This document shows positions 1 to 8,710 of a stretch of DNA of 63,032 nt, in pieces (the first letter of the stretch is position 1; each line of letters begins with the position of its first letter). The notes beneath the pieces are model-generated. The model searched no databases, was not told where the DNA came from, and worked only from the letters and a program-made list of their open reading frames with translations. Source of the stretch: Pseudonocardiales bacterium (lineage in GTDB: Bacteria > Actinomycetota > Actinomycetes > Mycobacteriales > Pseudonocardiaceae); NCBI GenBank assembly GCA_019243635.1, contig JAFAUB010000139.1:1-63032 (forward strand), given 5' to 3'. Both the position numbers and the translations under genes were made by a program.

Positions 1-65
1 AACGGCTTCTCCATCGTGAAAGGTGTGGCTTGGTCGCCTCCTTTCTATCAACCGGAGAAGCCGTT
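1..65. repeat. Inverted repeat with 12-bp arms
   Basis: Perfect arms AACGGCTTCTCC (1-12) and GGAGAAGCCGTT (54-65) enclose 41 bases. It lies just upstream of a maturase fragment, so it may be a terminator of a gene outside the window or an end of a decayed mobile element. No T-run follows. Confidence 0.6.
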
Positions 66-141
66 GCCTATTATTTGATGCGGCGTGTCGCCAGCTTTCG
101 AAACAAAGACCGTCATCTAGCATAAATGGGGTTTTGCATAA

Positions 142-366
142 GCCACAAAGAGTACCTTGAAAAACTTCCTGGGGTGCACGTTCAAACCTCGATCGGCCAA
201 GCGGAAGGACAGGACAGTGTTCACGATCTTCTCTCCGACGATCAGTGGCAAGGCCACCACGGCCATTCGGCAGGAGATCCGCCGGATGCGCCTGCACCTG
301 CGTAGCGATCTGAACTCCACGACATCACCAACACGGTTAACACGGCACAGTTGCGCTGGCGGATGA
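142..366 (+). pseudogene. Group II intron reverse transcriptase/maturase remnant
   Basis: The reading frame contains NFLGCTFKPRSAKRKD, then a segment ending RRMRLHLRSDLN. This resembles the 'FLGYTFRPR...' and '...RSWRLHRRTDL' blocks of the maturase (X) domain of bacterial group II intron proteins. The upstream RT domain is missing: a stop lies at 139-141. The usual following block (NPVVRGWINYYGRF type) is also lost, because the frame diverges after about residue 58. I see no intron domain V sequence downstream. It is therefore a decayed fragment of a mobile intron. The match is by eye and the fragment is short. Confidence 0.55.
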
Positions 367-405
367 CGGGCTCGGTCAGGTTGGAGTGATGCTCCGTCGC
401 GCGAT

Positions 406-450
406 GAGCCTCTCAGCCGGTCCAGACGGAGCCTCTCAGTCGGTCCAGAC
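406..450. repeat. Tandem duplication, 23-bp period
   Basis: Two near-identical copies of a 22-base unit beginning GAGCCTCTCAG start at 406 and 429 and differ at one base. The second copy overlaps the stop codon of the acyltransferase gene on the minus strand, so the duplication lies at that gene's 3' end. Confidence 0.6.
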
Positions 451-1395
451 CTGGCGGGGGCGGGTGGTGGCGGGGGGGCGGGTGGCCTCCCAGACGCGGC
501 GCCACGGGGCCATGTCGCTGTCCTCAGTGAGCTGGCCGGACGCGGTGGTGGGGAGCACGCTGCGCGAGCCGGTGGGTAGCGCCAGGGAGTCATCGGCTGC
601 CGCCCGCAGAGCGCCGTACCAGCCAAGGTCGTCCTCGGCCCACAGAGCGGCTACCGCGCGCACCAGCCTGGTGCGGAACTCGGGCACCGTCTCGTCCGCC
701 CCGATGCGCATCGGTCGCCCGATCCGGACGGTGACCCGTGGCCGGCCGGGGCGCGGCCAGCGCCGGCCGCGCGGCATCGCGACGAACGTGCCGCGCAGCG
801 CGATCGGCACTGCGGGCACCCGCTTCATCGCGCACAGTTGTGCGGCACCCAGCTTGAACGCGGTGAGCCAGCCGTCCACGGTGCGGCCACCCTCCGGGTA
901 CAGCAGCAGGCTCCAGCCGCCGTCGACCAGCTCGGCGGCCAGGCTGCGGCCTCGTCGCGATCCGCGCCGCTCCACGGGAAACGCGTTGAACAGCAGGGTG
1001 GTGGCTGCGGCGATGGCTCGGGAGTCGAAGAAGTAGTCGGCGGCCGCCCCGACCGCGAGGTTCTCGGTGATCCGCCGTGGTAGGGCCCCCAGGATCAACG
1101 GGGTGTCCAGGTGGCTGGAGTGGTTGGCGACGAAGATCGCTGGACCGCGCACGCTGTCCAGGTATTGCCGGCCGTGCACTACCGGCCGGATCTGGCTCCA
1201 GATCACCGGCTTGAGTACCCCCTGCTGCAAGGCGGTACGAAGCGCTCCTGCGGGGGCGCTTCGGGCCCACGCGGTGGGGAAGTCGTCCCCGGCCTCCGGC
1301 CGCTCCCAGCGCTGTGCCGAGCGTGGCACCCGGGCCCGGCCCCGCCAGTCCCGGCCGTGGCGCAGCAGCCTTAGCTCCTCGCCCAGTCCCGTCAT
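436..1395 (-). CDS. 1-acyl-sn-glycerol-3-phosphate acyltransferase family protein (PlsC-like)
   Basis: Predicted acyltransferase that would transfer an acyl chain to lysophosphatidic acid or a related acceptor at the membrane. The 319-residue protein has the family NHx4D motif (NHSSHLD, residues 91-97) and the acceptor-site motif YPEGGRT (about 166-172). An N-terminal stretch of about 75 residues lacks clear motifs. It is the last gene of a minus-strand operon, 21 bp after the LarA-like gene. Cotranscription with an acyl reductase, an alcohol dehydrogenase and Lar genes suggests an acyl-chain substrate rather than bulk phospholipid synthesis; that link is inference. The acceptor cannot be assigned. 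Confidence 0.85.
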   Translation of the reverse strand: MTGLGEELRLLRHGRDWRGRARVPRSAQRWERPEAGDDFPTAWARSAPAGALRTALQQGVLKPVIWSQIRPVVHGRQYLDSVRGPAIFVANHSSHLDTPLILGALPRRITENLAVGAAADYFFDSRAIAAATTLLFNAFPVERRGSRRGRSLAAELVDGGWSLLLYPEGGRTVDGWLTAFKLGAAQLCAMKRVPAVPIALRGTFVAMPRGRRWPRPGRPRVTVRIGRPMRIGADETVPEFRTRLVRAVAALWAEDDLGWYGALRAAADDSLALPTGSRSVLPTTASGQLTEDSDMAPWRRVWEATRPPATTRPRQVWTD

Positions 1396-1416
1396 CGCAG
1401 TCCCGTCACCCCAGAC

Positions 1417-2991
1417 TCATCGGACGTCCGCCAGCACCATCGGCGGGGCGTGCAGGTAGTTGATCTGCGGCTGCCGACCCACCGTGTCCGAAGCCAGCTC
1501 CAACGCGTCGGCCAGGCTGGATGCGGCGCGGAAGCCCAGCCGCGCGGTGGTCGACCGGTTCCCCCCGACGAAGATCACGTCGTCCAGGTGCTGCATCGCG
1601 TGCGCACCCCAGTACCACATGTAGAACGGGTGCACGCCGTGGTAGGCGTAGCTGGTCCGGTACAGGTGGGTGTACCAGGGATCGGTGGCGAACTGCTTCT
1701 CGTACTTGGTCTCCAGCATCACCGGGTCGGTGGTCTCGGCGAGCAGCTCGTAGAAGTCGATGTAGCTCGGGTGGTGCACCGGATGGAACTCGTGCGGCAT
1801 CGGGTGGTAGAAGATCGCCACCCCGCCTTGGCGCACGATCGGCTTGCCCCGGTAGAGGTTGAAGAAGTAGCCGAGCCCCAGGGACATCACCAGGATCGGG
1901 TTCATGATCGAGTTCACGTTGTAGGGGCAGATGTAGGGCAAGCCGAAGATCGCCACGTCGGCCTGCCCCTGCACCTCGGTGAGCTGCTGGCGGTGCACCG
2001 CGGCCAGGGTGTGCGGGTGCACCTGGCTCGGCGCGCCGGCGTGCACCCCGGTGACGCCGTACGGCGCCTCGGTGGCCTGCCAGATCCGCCGCCGCAGCTT
2101 TGCGGTGGCCAGGTCGTTGCTCCGCTTGACCGCCAGGTAGCTGGCCTGGTCGGTGAGGTTCCACTCCCACTCGCGACGGGTGAGGAAACGCAGCGCGGCG
2201 GGGAACGGCTCGTTGTTCAGCGTCGTCTCGATGGTGAACACCGGCACCTGCCCACCGATCAGGTCGGCCATCCGGTCGTAGGAGTGATGCATCGCCGAGT
2301 TGGGGGGGTCGTTGAACGAGCGCGAGTGCCGCAGCGTGTGCACGTTGTGGTGATGGCGCAGGCTGGCGTAGCTGGCCAACCCCACGGACACCGACTTGGA
2401 GCCGCCGTTCATCGCGGTGAGCGTGATGTTGACGTAGACGATCAGGTCACTCTCGGCGGCCCGCCGGTTGATCTCCACGTCCTCGCCGTGCGGCGTGGTG
2501 CCCAGGTGCAGGAGACCGCCCGGGTCCTCGGCGTCGTGGTTGTGCAGGTGGTCGGGGTGGAAGGCACGGAACACCCGCTCGCCGACGGTGCGCTTGAGCT
2601 CCGCCGGGGTCATCCGCCGGTGCAGCGAGTTGGCGGCGATCAGCTCCACGTCGTCCACCCCGGCGGCGGCGGCCAGCTCCAGAACCTGCTCGATCACCCG
2701 CTGCCGGACGTCCGGGGTGCGCATCGGTGGCAGGGGCAGGGATAGATCGTCGAACACGATGGTCAGCCGCATGCCGCGACGCAGCAGCCGCGGCAGCGGG
2801 TCGCTGCCGTGTGGATGCGCCAGGGCGTGCCGGATCGCGCTCTCGAGATCGACGATGGCCGGTAGCGACTCCGGCGGGTAGATCACCCGGCTGCCCAGCG
2901 GCAGGCGCTCCAGCCGGAACCCCTCGCCCTCGTGCATCAGCAGCGGGGGAGTCCGCTCGTCGACGTCGAGCACGAAACCTGGTCTGCCCAC
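1417..2991 (-). CDS. LarA-family (DUF2088) nickel-pincer enzyme, divergent
   Basis: Member of the lactate racemase LarA superfamily, whose known members use a nickel-pincer nucleotide to racemise or epimerise 2-hydroxy acids. The 524-residue protein keeps GGSKSVSVG (about 196-204), where the Lys matches the cofactor-anchoring Lys of LarA, followed by a His-rich stretch (213-215) where the Ni-ligating His is expected, and LHRRMTP (123-129) around the first catalytic His. The block before GGSK reads VNITLTAMN instead of the usual PHxFAGFS type, so the second catalytic His seems absent, and the DxTRPTP motif reads DDLSLPLPP. The substrate is therefore probably not lactate. Start is a GTG with GGAGAGAG before it. 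It shares an operon with larB and larC, which build its cofactor. Confidence 0.8.
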   Translation of the reverse strand: MGRPGFVLDVDERTPPLLMHEGEGFRLERLPLGSRVIYPPESLPAIVDLESAIRHALAHPHGSDPLPRLLRRGMRLTIVFDDLSLPLPPMRTPDVRQRVIEQVLELAAAAGVDDVELIAANSLHRRMTPAELKRTVGERVFRAFHPDHLHNHDAEDPGGLLHLGTTPHGEDVEINRRAAESDLIVYVNITLTAMNGGSKSVSVGLASYASLRHHHNVHTLRHSRSFNDPPNSAMHHSYDRMADLIGGQVPVFTIETTLNNEPFPAALRFLTRREWEWNLTDQASYLAVKRSNDLATAKLRRRIWQATEAPYGVTGVHAGAPSQVHPHTLAAVHRQQLTEVQGQADVAIFGLPYICPYNVNSIMNPILVMSLGLGYFFNLYRGKPIVRQGGVAIFYHPMPHEFHPVHHPSYIDFYELLAETTDPVMLETKYEKQFATDPWYTHLYRTSYAYHGVHPFYMWYWGAHAMQHLDDVIFVGGNRSTTARLGFRAASSLADALELASDTVGRQPQINYLHAPPMVLADVR

Positions 2992-3036
2992 GCTCTCTCC
3001 TGCCCCTACTCTCGGCGCTGCGCTTGCCTTCAGCCC

Positions 3037-4248
3037 TCAACCCCGGCCGGGGGCGAAGACGACCTTGACGGTGCCCAGCCGACCGGCTGCGGCAGCGTGA
3101 TCGAGCGCCTCACGCCACTGCTCCAGCGGATACTTCGTGTCAACGTAACCGTCCAGTGGCGCCGACCCCGCCAGTGCGATGGCCTCCGGGAAGTCACCCT
3201 GACCGGGCTCTTCGCCTACCGCTGAGGCGTACGCCCCGACCAGGAGCAGCTCGCGGTACCACAGCGGGGTGAGGTCCACCCCGCCCGAGGGCATCCCCGA
3301 TGCGATCACGGTGCCCCCGGCCCGCAGCGACCGCAGTGCGGTGTTCAGGCCCGCCGAGCCGCCGGTGCACTCGAAGGCCAGGTCCAGGCCGCCGAGCAGG
3401 TAGCCCTCGCCGAGCGAGGGCTCGACCAGCAGGGCTCCGGTGCCGCGGCGCAGCGTCCTGGCGGTGCTGTCGGTGCCGATGACCTGGGTGGCGCCCAGCT
3501 CGCGGGCCCGGTCGGCCTGGTGGGCGTGCTTGGCGATCACGTACACCTCGCCGGCCGCGGTGAGCTTGCGCAGCGCGAGCAGGGTGAGCAGACCCACCGT
3601 GCCCGCGCCGATCACGAGCACCGACGCGCCCGGACCGACCGGTACCCGGCGCACCGCGTGTACCGCGCAGGCCAGCGGCTCCACGAGTACCGCGACCTCG
3701 TCGGGCAGTGGGTCCGGCACCAGGTGTAGCTGGCTGGCGTGCGCGAGCATGCGACGGCTCCAGCCGCCCCCGGTGTCGGCGCAGAACCCGGTCTGCAGCC
3801 CAGCGGCCAGCGCTCCGCTGGTGATGTGGTCGCAGCGGCTGGTGTGCCCGGCGATGCACGCCGGGCAGGTCGGCAGGCCGCGCGCCGCGCACCCCAGCAC
3901 CGGGTCGATCACCACTCGGCTGCCCCTCGGCAGCCCGGGCAGCTCGTCGAGGGTGCGCCCGAGCACCTCGTGGCCGGGGACGAAGGGCATCGAGGTCAAC
4001 GGTCCGAGGTAGGGCGAGGACCGGCCGGTGAGCAGGCCCAGGTCAGAGCCGCAGATCCCCGACAGCACCGGCTCGACCCGAGTCCAGGACTCGTCGGCCG
4101 GGACCGGGTCGGCCTGCTCGACCAGCCGGAGCGGTGCCACGTTGCCGGCCAACGCACCCGCCAGCCGTCCCCCGGCGCGAGTGCCACTGACCGCGCGGGC
4201 GGCGAAGTAGCGCCCCGCGGAGCGGTGATACTGCAGCGCCAGGCTCAC
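3037..4248 (-). CDS. Zinc-dependent medium-chain alcohol dehydrogenase
   Basis: NAD(P)-dependent MDR-family dehydrogenase of 403 residues. Visible are the catalytic-zinc motif CGSDL, the GHE of VPGHEVLG, a structural-zinc Cys set (GLPTCPACIAGHTSRC) and a Rossmann turn VIGAGTVGLL. It would oxidise an alcohol or reduce an aldehyde in the cytoplasm. The GTG start overlaps the stop of the upstream acyl reductase/HAD gene (GTGA), so the two are translationally coupled. Reductive release of an acyl chain by the upstream protein followed by aldehyde/alcohol interconversion here is plausible but inferred. Confidence 0.88.
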   Translation of the reverse strand: MSLALQYHRSAGRYFAARAVSGTRAGGRLAGALAGNVAPLRLVEQADPVPADESWTRVEPVLSGICGSDLGLLTGRSSPYLGPLTSMPFVPGHEVLGRTLDELPGLPRGSRVVIDPVLGCAARGLPTCPACIAGHTSRCDHITSGALAAGLQTGFCADTGGGWSRRMLAHASQLHLVPDPLPDEVAVLVEPLACAVHAVRRVPVGPGASVLVIGAGTVGLLTLLALRKLTAAGEVYVIAKHAHQADRARELGATQVIGTDSTARTLRRGTGALLVEPSLGEGYLLGGLDLAFECTGGSAGLNTALRSLRAGGTVIASGMPSGGVDLTPLWYRELLLVGAYASAVGEEPGQGDFPEAIALAGSAPLDGYVDTKYPLEQWREALDHAAAAGRLGTVKVVFAPGRG

Positions 4249-6635
4249 CTCGGTTCTCCTTGCCTACCGTGACCCGGCCGGGCATCCACTCTGACATCGG
4301 CCGGGACATCGGCCGGGACATCGACTCCGACGTCGGCTCGGGTGACGTCGAGCAGCACCTCGAGCAGCCCACCGGTGTGCTTACCCCAGCGGTGCACCAC
4401 CCACCGGCGGTGTCGGGCGTGCCGGAACAGCTGGGAGTCCGGGTTGACCACGTGCGGGTGCCCGACGGCCTCCAGCAGCGGGCGGTCGGAGTAGCTGTCA
4501 GCGTAGGCGTAGGAGCGGTCCAGGTGCAGGCCGTGACCCTGGGCGTACTGCCGCAGCCACGCCGCGCGCGCCTCGTCGACCAGCGGCGGGGTTTCGAGGA
4601 ACCCGGTCAGCACGCCGTCTCTCGCGTGCATCCGGCTCGCCACCACCTCGTCGAACAGCACTGACAACGGCTCCACATGAAGGTCTACGGCGCCGGTGAT
4701 GAGGACGGTTCGGTGCCCGGCCGCGCGATGGCGACGGATCTGCCGGGTGGCCTCGGGCATCACCCGGTGCAGCAGCGCGTCGCCGAGCACCTCGGTGACC
4801 AGCGTCCGCAGCTCGTCGGCCCGCACACCGGCGTAGCGGCGCAGAAAGGCGCGCAACAGCTCACCGCGGTCACGACGCTCGGCGTAGAGGTACCGGGGGG
4901 CGCAGCGGGCCAGATCGGCCAGTTCACGGAGCCAGCCGGAGCGGGGCAGCGTCGCCAACCGAGCCCACAGGTAGGACTCGACGACGTTGGAGTTCACGAT
5001 GGTGCCCTCCAGGTCGAACACTGCGGCCACGTCGGCGCGCTCGGGCAGCGGCAGTGACGATATCGGCTGGGACGATATCGGCTGGGACCGCGAGGCCGAT
5101 CCGTGCTGGCCGGCGGTGGAACGTCCCCGTCGTTGCCTGGCCCGGCGGACCGTGGCCGTGATCGACGGGCAGTGCACGTCCTGCAGGTAGGCCCGCCAGT
5201 CGATGACGGCGGGGTCGAAACCGTGCTCGGTGGCCCGGTGGGCCGGCAACGCGGCGTGCAGCTCCCGCAGCCGGCGGTCGTCGTAGATCACCTCGGCGCG
5301 GGCGTAGACGCCGTAGAGGTCGGCGTACTCCCGCAGCTGCGCTAGGTCCTGCTGCTGGCGGCCCAGGCTGGTCAGCCAGTCATGGGACCGCTTCGACGGT
5401 GGCAGCGCCAGCAGTACTCGCTCGGCCAGCGCAGCGGCCCGCTCTCCCGCGCGCAGCGTCAGCTCCACCTGCTGGCTGCCGGGGAACCGCCAGGTCGGGG
5501 GGTCGACGTGGCCGCGATCACCGTCGGGCATGGGGTGGTTGTCGAAGTACTCCCGGCACAGCACATACATGTTCTGGAAGGTCAACGGGTTGCTGGCCCC
5601 GGAGCTGACGTGCAGGTATGCCGGCTCGGCGGTTCGCGGCGGGGTAGGGGGCCGGGCCGCCGTGGCGAGGATGGCGTTGACCACCAGGTCCACCGGGATC
5701 ACGTCGAGCACGGAGTCGGGCAAGCCAGGAAATTCTCGGAGCACTCCGCGTCCATAGGCGATGATCAATGGGTCGGCCATCTTGAAGCCGTCGATCCACC
5801 CCGGGTACGGGTGTCGGAGCGCGCTCTCCACGATGGCGGGCCGGACCACCGACAGCGGTCGGCCCGTGTGCGCCCACAGCTGTTCGGCGACCCGCTCACC
5901 CAGCGCCTTGGTCAGCGTGTAGACGTCCGGCCAGCCCAGGCTCCGGGCCCGGGTGCGGCCGTAGTCCACCAGCCGGCGGGTGACCCACTCGGCACGCAAG
6001 TGCTCGGCGTCGGCGGCGGTGGACTGCGGGCCGGCCTTGGCGTGCGCCTCGTCCGCTTGCGCCAGCGCGCGGCGCAGCACCTCCGGTCGCCGGGAGTCCC
6101 GCTCCACATCGGCCCGCGCGGCCAGCGCCATGTCCAGCTCGAGCCGCCAGTCCACACCGTGGTCCAGAGCCGCCTCGGTGACGACGCCCTTGCGGGTACC
6201 CGCGACGTAGGCGGTGGAGACGTGCACCACGTGCGGCGAGCCGGCGAGCGCCTCGTACAGGGTCGCCACGCCCGAGACGTTGGTGCGGAAGGCCTCGTCG
6301 ACCGGTGGGTCGAAGGACACGGTCGAGGCACCGTGGATCACGACGTCGAGGTCGGCGGGCAGGGCGACCGAGCCGAGGCCGCCCTCGATGACCGTGACCC
6401 GCTCGCGCACCACCCGCGCCAGCTCCTCCGCGCCGAGGCGCTCACTCAGCGGGCGGAACACGTTCTTGCGGAGCAGTGCGCCCAACCGGTCGGCCGCGCC
6501 GCGCTCGCCCCGGGGCCGGATCAGCACCGAGACATGGGTGTCCGGGTAGCTGGCCAGCAGCCGTTCCAACGTCGCCTGGCCCAGGAACCCCGTGGCTCCG
6601 GTGAGCAGCACGTGGCATCCGGCGAGCTCACTCAT
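4245..6635 (-). CDS. Fusion: NAD(P)-binding fatty acyl reductase-like domain plus HAD-IB phosphatase-like domain
   Basis: A 796-residue two-domain protein. Residues 1 to about 480 form an extended-SDR domain of the 'male sterility'/fatty acyl-CoA reductase type, with the nucleotide motif TGATGFLGQ near the start and the catalytic YTLTK. Residues from about 525 onward are a HAD-IB domain beginning VFDLEGTIVNSN. The family's usual DxDxT motif reads DLEGT, so the second acid is Glu, which may alter phosphatase chemistry. A repeat-like Ser/Gln linker (SQPISSQPISS) joins the domains. The gene overlaps larC by 8 bp and the dehydrogenase by 4 bp. Comparable fusions occur in actinobacteria; the substrate (acyl-CoA or acyl-carrier) is unknown. 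Confidence 0.82.
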   Translation of the reverse strand: MSELAGCHVLLTGATGFLGQATLERLLASYPDTHVSVLIRPRGERGAADRLGALLRKNVFRPLSERLGAEELARVVRERVTVIEGGLGSVALPADLDVVIHGASTVSFDPPVDEAFRTNVSGVATLYEALAGSPHVVHVSTAYVAGTRKGVVTEAALDHGVDWRLELDMALAARADVERDSRRPEVLRRALAQADEAHAKAGPQSTAADAEHLRAEWVTRRLVDYGRTRARSLGWPDVYTLTKALGERVAEQLWAHTGRPLSVVRPAIVESALRHPYPGWIDGFKMADPLIIAYGRGVLREFPGLPDSVLDVIPVDLVVNAILATAARPPTPPRTAEPAYLHVSSGASNPLTFQNMYVLCREYFDNHPMPDGDRGHVDPPTWRFPGSQQVELTLRAGERAAALAERVLLALPPSKRSHDWLTSLGRQQQDLAQLREYADLYGVYARAEVIYDDRRLRELHAALPAHRATEHGFDPAVIDWRAYLQDVHCPSITATVRRARQRRGRSTAGQHGSASRSQPISSQPISSLPLPERADVAAVFDLEGTIVNSNVVESYLWARLATLPRSGWLRELADLARCAPRYLYAERRDRGELLRAFLRRYAGVRADELRTLVTEVLGDALLHRVMPEATRQIRRHRAAGHRTVLITGAVDLHVEPLSVLFDEVVASRMHARDGVLTGFLETPPLVDEARAAWLRQYAQGHGLHLDRSYAYADSYSDRPLLEAVGHPHVVNPDSQLFRHARHRRWVVHRWGKHTGGLLEVLLDVTRADVGVDVPADVPADVRVDARPGHGRQGEPR

Positions 6636-7899
6636 GGCTCGACCTGCCGTCTCGGGGCGCGAGCGCGCCGGCCGGATGGTCGCGGTGGTAGGCCGACAGG
6701 GCGGCCTCGCACACCCGGCGGACTGGCCAGCCTAGTGCCCGCGCGACCCGCTCGGCGTCGGCGAGCTCAGGCTTGGCGGTCTGCTGCCCCCCCGGTCCGG
6801 CGGCGACCTTGACGGTGATCTCCTGCTCGGCCCCGGGCGGCCCCACCGACACCGGCACCGCGATCCTCGGCAGCGTGGTGCGCTGCCAGAGCGCCCACCG
6901 CACGCCGAGCGTGGTGCTGTGCCGGAACAGCGCGTCCACCACCACCGGGCGGACCTGCTCGGCGCACAGCGCGGTGAGCACCTGCCCAGGTCTGCCGTGT
7001 CGACCGACGGTGGCGGTGGTCCAGCAGTCCCACGCTCCGGCCGCCCGGACGGCGAGCAGTACCCCTGGCCACAGCTCGGGACCGAGGTCATCGACGGTGG
7101 TCTCCACCACGGTGACCGGCTCCGCGGGAACCGGTCCTGGCGCTGACCCTGACCCGCTGCGGCGGCCGACCACCAGCCGGGTGATGTTGGGCCGCTCCGG
7201 GCCGTCCTGGTGTCCAGCGCCGCTACCCACCGCCTCGACCGTCATCGAGGGCAGCGGACCGGGCGTGGCCAGCGTCGCGACCAGGGCTGCCCCGGTGGGC
7301 GTGGTGCGCTCCCCGGGTAGGTCCCCACCGGTCAGCGGCAGGCCGCGGTCGGCGACGATCCGCAGCACAGCGGGTGCCGGGATCGGGATCGTGCCGTGCC
7401 CGGCGCGCGCGGTGCCGCCGCCGGCCGCCAGCGCCGAGCATGTCAGCAGCGCGTCGTCGGCGAGCAGGCCGAGCTGCTCGGCCGCGACTGCGGTGCCGAC
7501 CACGTCGGCCAGCGCGTCGGCGGCTCCCACCTCATGGAAATGCACCCGCTCGGCGGGGATGCCGTGCACTGCGGCCTCCGCGTCGGCGAGGAGCCGGAAG
7601 GTGCCGGCGGCGACCCGGGCGGCCGCGGCGCCCAGCCGGGCGGCCTCGATGACGGCCAGCACCTCGGCCAGCCCTCGGGTGGGTTGGCCGGCGGCCGGGG
7701 TGGTGACGACGGCTCGCGCGCAGCGCAGCCCGCAGCGCCGGGTCTGCTCGACCGTGACGTCCAGGCCCGGCACCCCCAACGATCCGACTGCGGTACGCAC
7801 TGCGGCCAAGTCGGCACCGGCGTCAAGCAACGCGCCGAGCAGCATGTCACCGGCCACACCCGCGGTGCAGTCCAGATACGCCGTCCTGCGCTCAGCCAC
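6628..7899 (-). CDS. larC: Nickel-pincer cofactor biosynthesis protein LarC (nickel insertion)
   Basis: LarC inserts nickel into the dithiocarboxylated pincer nucleotide in a CTP-dependent step. The 423-residue protein begins with the family signature DCTAGVAGDMLLGALLD and carries the His-containing region ERVHFHEVGAADALAD. It is full length and uninterrupted, whereas some lactobacilli make LarC by programmed frameshift. It overlaps larB upstream (8 bp) and the acyl reductase gene downstream (8 bp). Confidence 0.93.
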   Translation of the reverse strand: MAERRTAYLDCTAGVAGDMLLGALLDAGADLAAVRTAVGSLGVPGLDVTVEQTRRCGLRCARAVVTTPAAGQPTRGLAEVLAVIEAARLGAAAARVAAGTFRLLADAEAAVHGIPAERVHFHEVGAADALADVVGTAVAAEQLGLLADDALLTCSALAAGGGTARAGHGTIPIPAPAVLRIVADRGLPLTGGDLPGERTTPTGAALVATLATPGPLPSMTVEAVGSGAGHQDGPERPNITRLVVGRRSGSGSAPGPVPAEPVTVVETTVDDLGPELWPGVLLAVRAAGAWDCWTTATVGRHGRPGQVLTALCAEQVRPVVVDALFRHSTTLGVRWALWQRTTLPRIAVPVSVGPPGAEQEITVKVAAGPGGQQTAKPELADAERVARALGWPVRRVCEAALSAYHRDHPAGALAPRDGRSSHE

Positions 7900-8653
7900 C
7901 GTGCACCCGCGCGACGATCTTGACGGCGTGGGCTGCCGCGCCGAACCCGTTATCGATGTTGACCACCGACAGCCCCGGCGCGCAGGAGGCGAGCATCGCC
8001 GCTGCGGCGACGTACCCGCCCGCGCTCATCCCATAGCCCACACTGGTGGGTACACCGACCACGGGTGCTCGGACCAGCCCGGTCACCACCCCGGGCAGAG
8101 TGCCTTCCATCCCGGCGATGGCGATCACGCAGTCGGCCCGGGACAGCTCGTCAAGGTGCGCCAGCAACCGGTGCAGCCCCGCGACCCCGACATCGGCGAT
8201 CAACCGGTGCCCGGCGCCGAGCGCCTGCAGGGTGGCGACCGCCTCGCGCGCGACCGGCAGGTCCGAGGTGCCTCCGGTGAGCACCGCGACGAACCCGCGG
8301 GCTGGGGGCAGCGCACCGACGGTCACGGTCCGCCCGACCGGGTCAGCCACCACCGGCTCGGCGGGGAAGGCGCCCGGCGCCCGGCGCAGCACGCCCTCGG
8401 GGCACCTGGTGGCCAGCGCGGGGAACCCGGGCTCGCCGTGCCGCTGTGCGGCCAGCAGCCGCAGCGTCTGCTCCTCGCTCTTGCCCTCGGCGAAGACCAC
8501 CTCGGGCACGGCGGTGCGTCGCCTTCGGTCCATATCCAGGCGGGCGATACCGTCGACGTCGCCGATCCGGTCACCGGCCCCGGCCGTGCCGGCTGGGGCC
8601 TGCCCTGGATGCGACGTAGAGTGCTGCGGTGGCTGCGGTGCAGAGTCGACCAC
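7892..8653 (-). CDS. larB: Nickel-pincer cofactor biosynthesis protein LarB (NaAD carboxylase/hydrolase)
   Basis: LarB carboxylates the pyridinium ring of nicotinic acid adenine dinucleotide and hydrolyses it, starting pincer-cofactor synthesis. The C-terminal half is a PurE/AIR-carboxylase-like fold with GGTSDLPVAREA and AGMEGTLPGVV; the N-terminal half has FAEGKS near residue 60. The frame stays open far upstream, but that part overlaps larE antisense. I set the start at a GTG (8653-8651), giving 253 residues, the usual LarB length. It is first in the minus-strand operon, with larE divergent 57 bp away. Confidence 0.88.
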   Translation of the reverse strand: MVDSAPQPPQHSTSHPGQAPAGTAGAGDRIGDVDGIARLDMDRRRRTAVPEVVFAEGKSEEQTLRLLAAQRHGEPGFPALATRCPEGVLRRAPGAFPAEPVVADPVGRTVTVGALPPARGFVAVLTGGTSDLPVAREAVATLQALGAGHRLIADVGVAGLHRLLAHLDELSRADCVIAIAGMEGTLPGVVTGLVRAPVVGVPTSVGYGMSAGGYVAAAAMLASCAPGLSVVNIDNGFGAAAHAVKIVARVHGG

Positions 8654-8710
8654 GGCGCCGACTATCTCACGCGCCCCGGTGCCGCCCCGGACATGCGAGG
8701 ATCGTTGACC

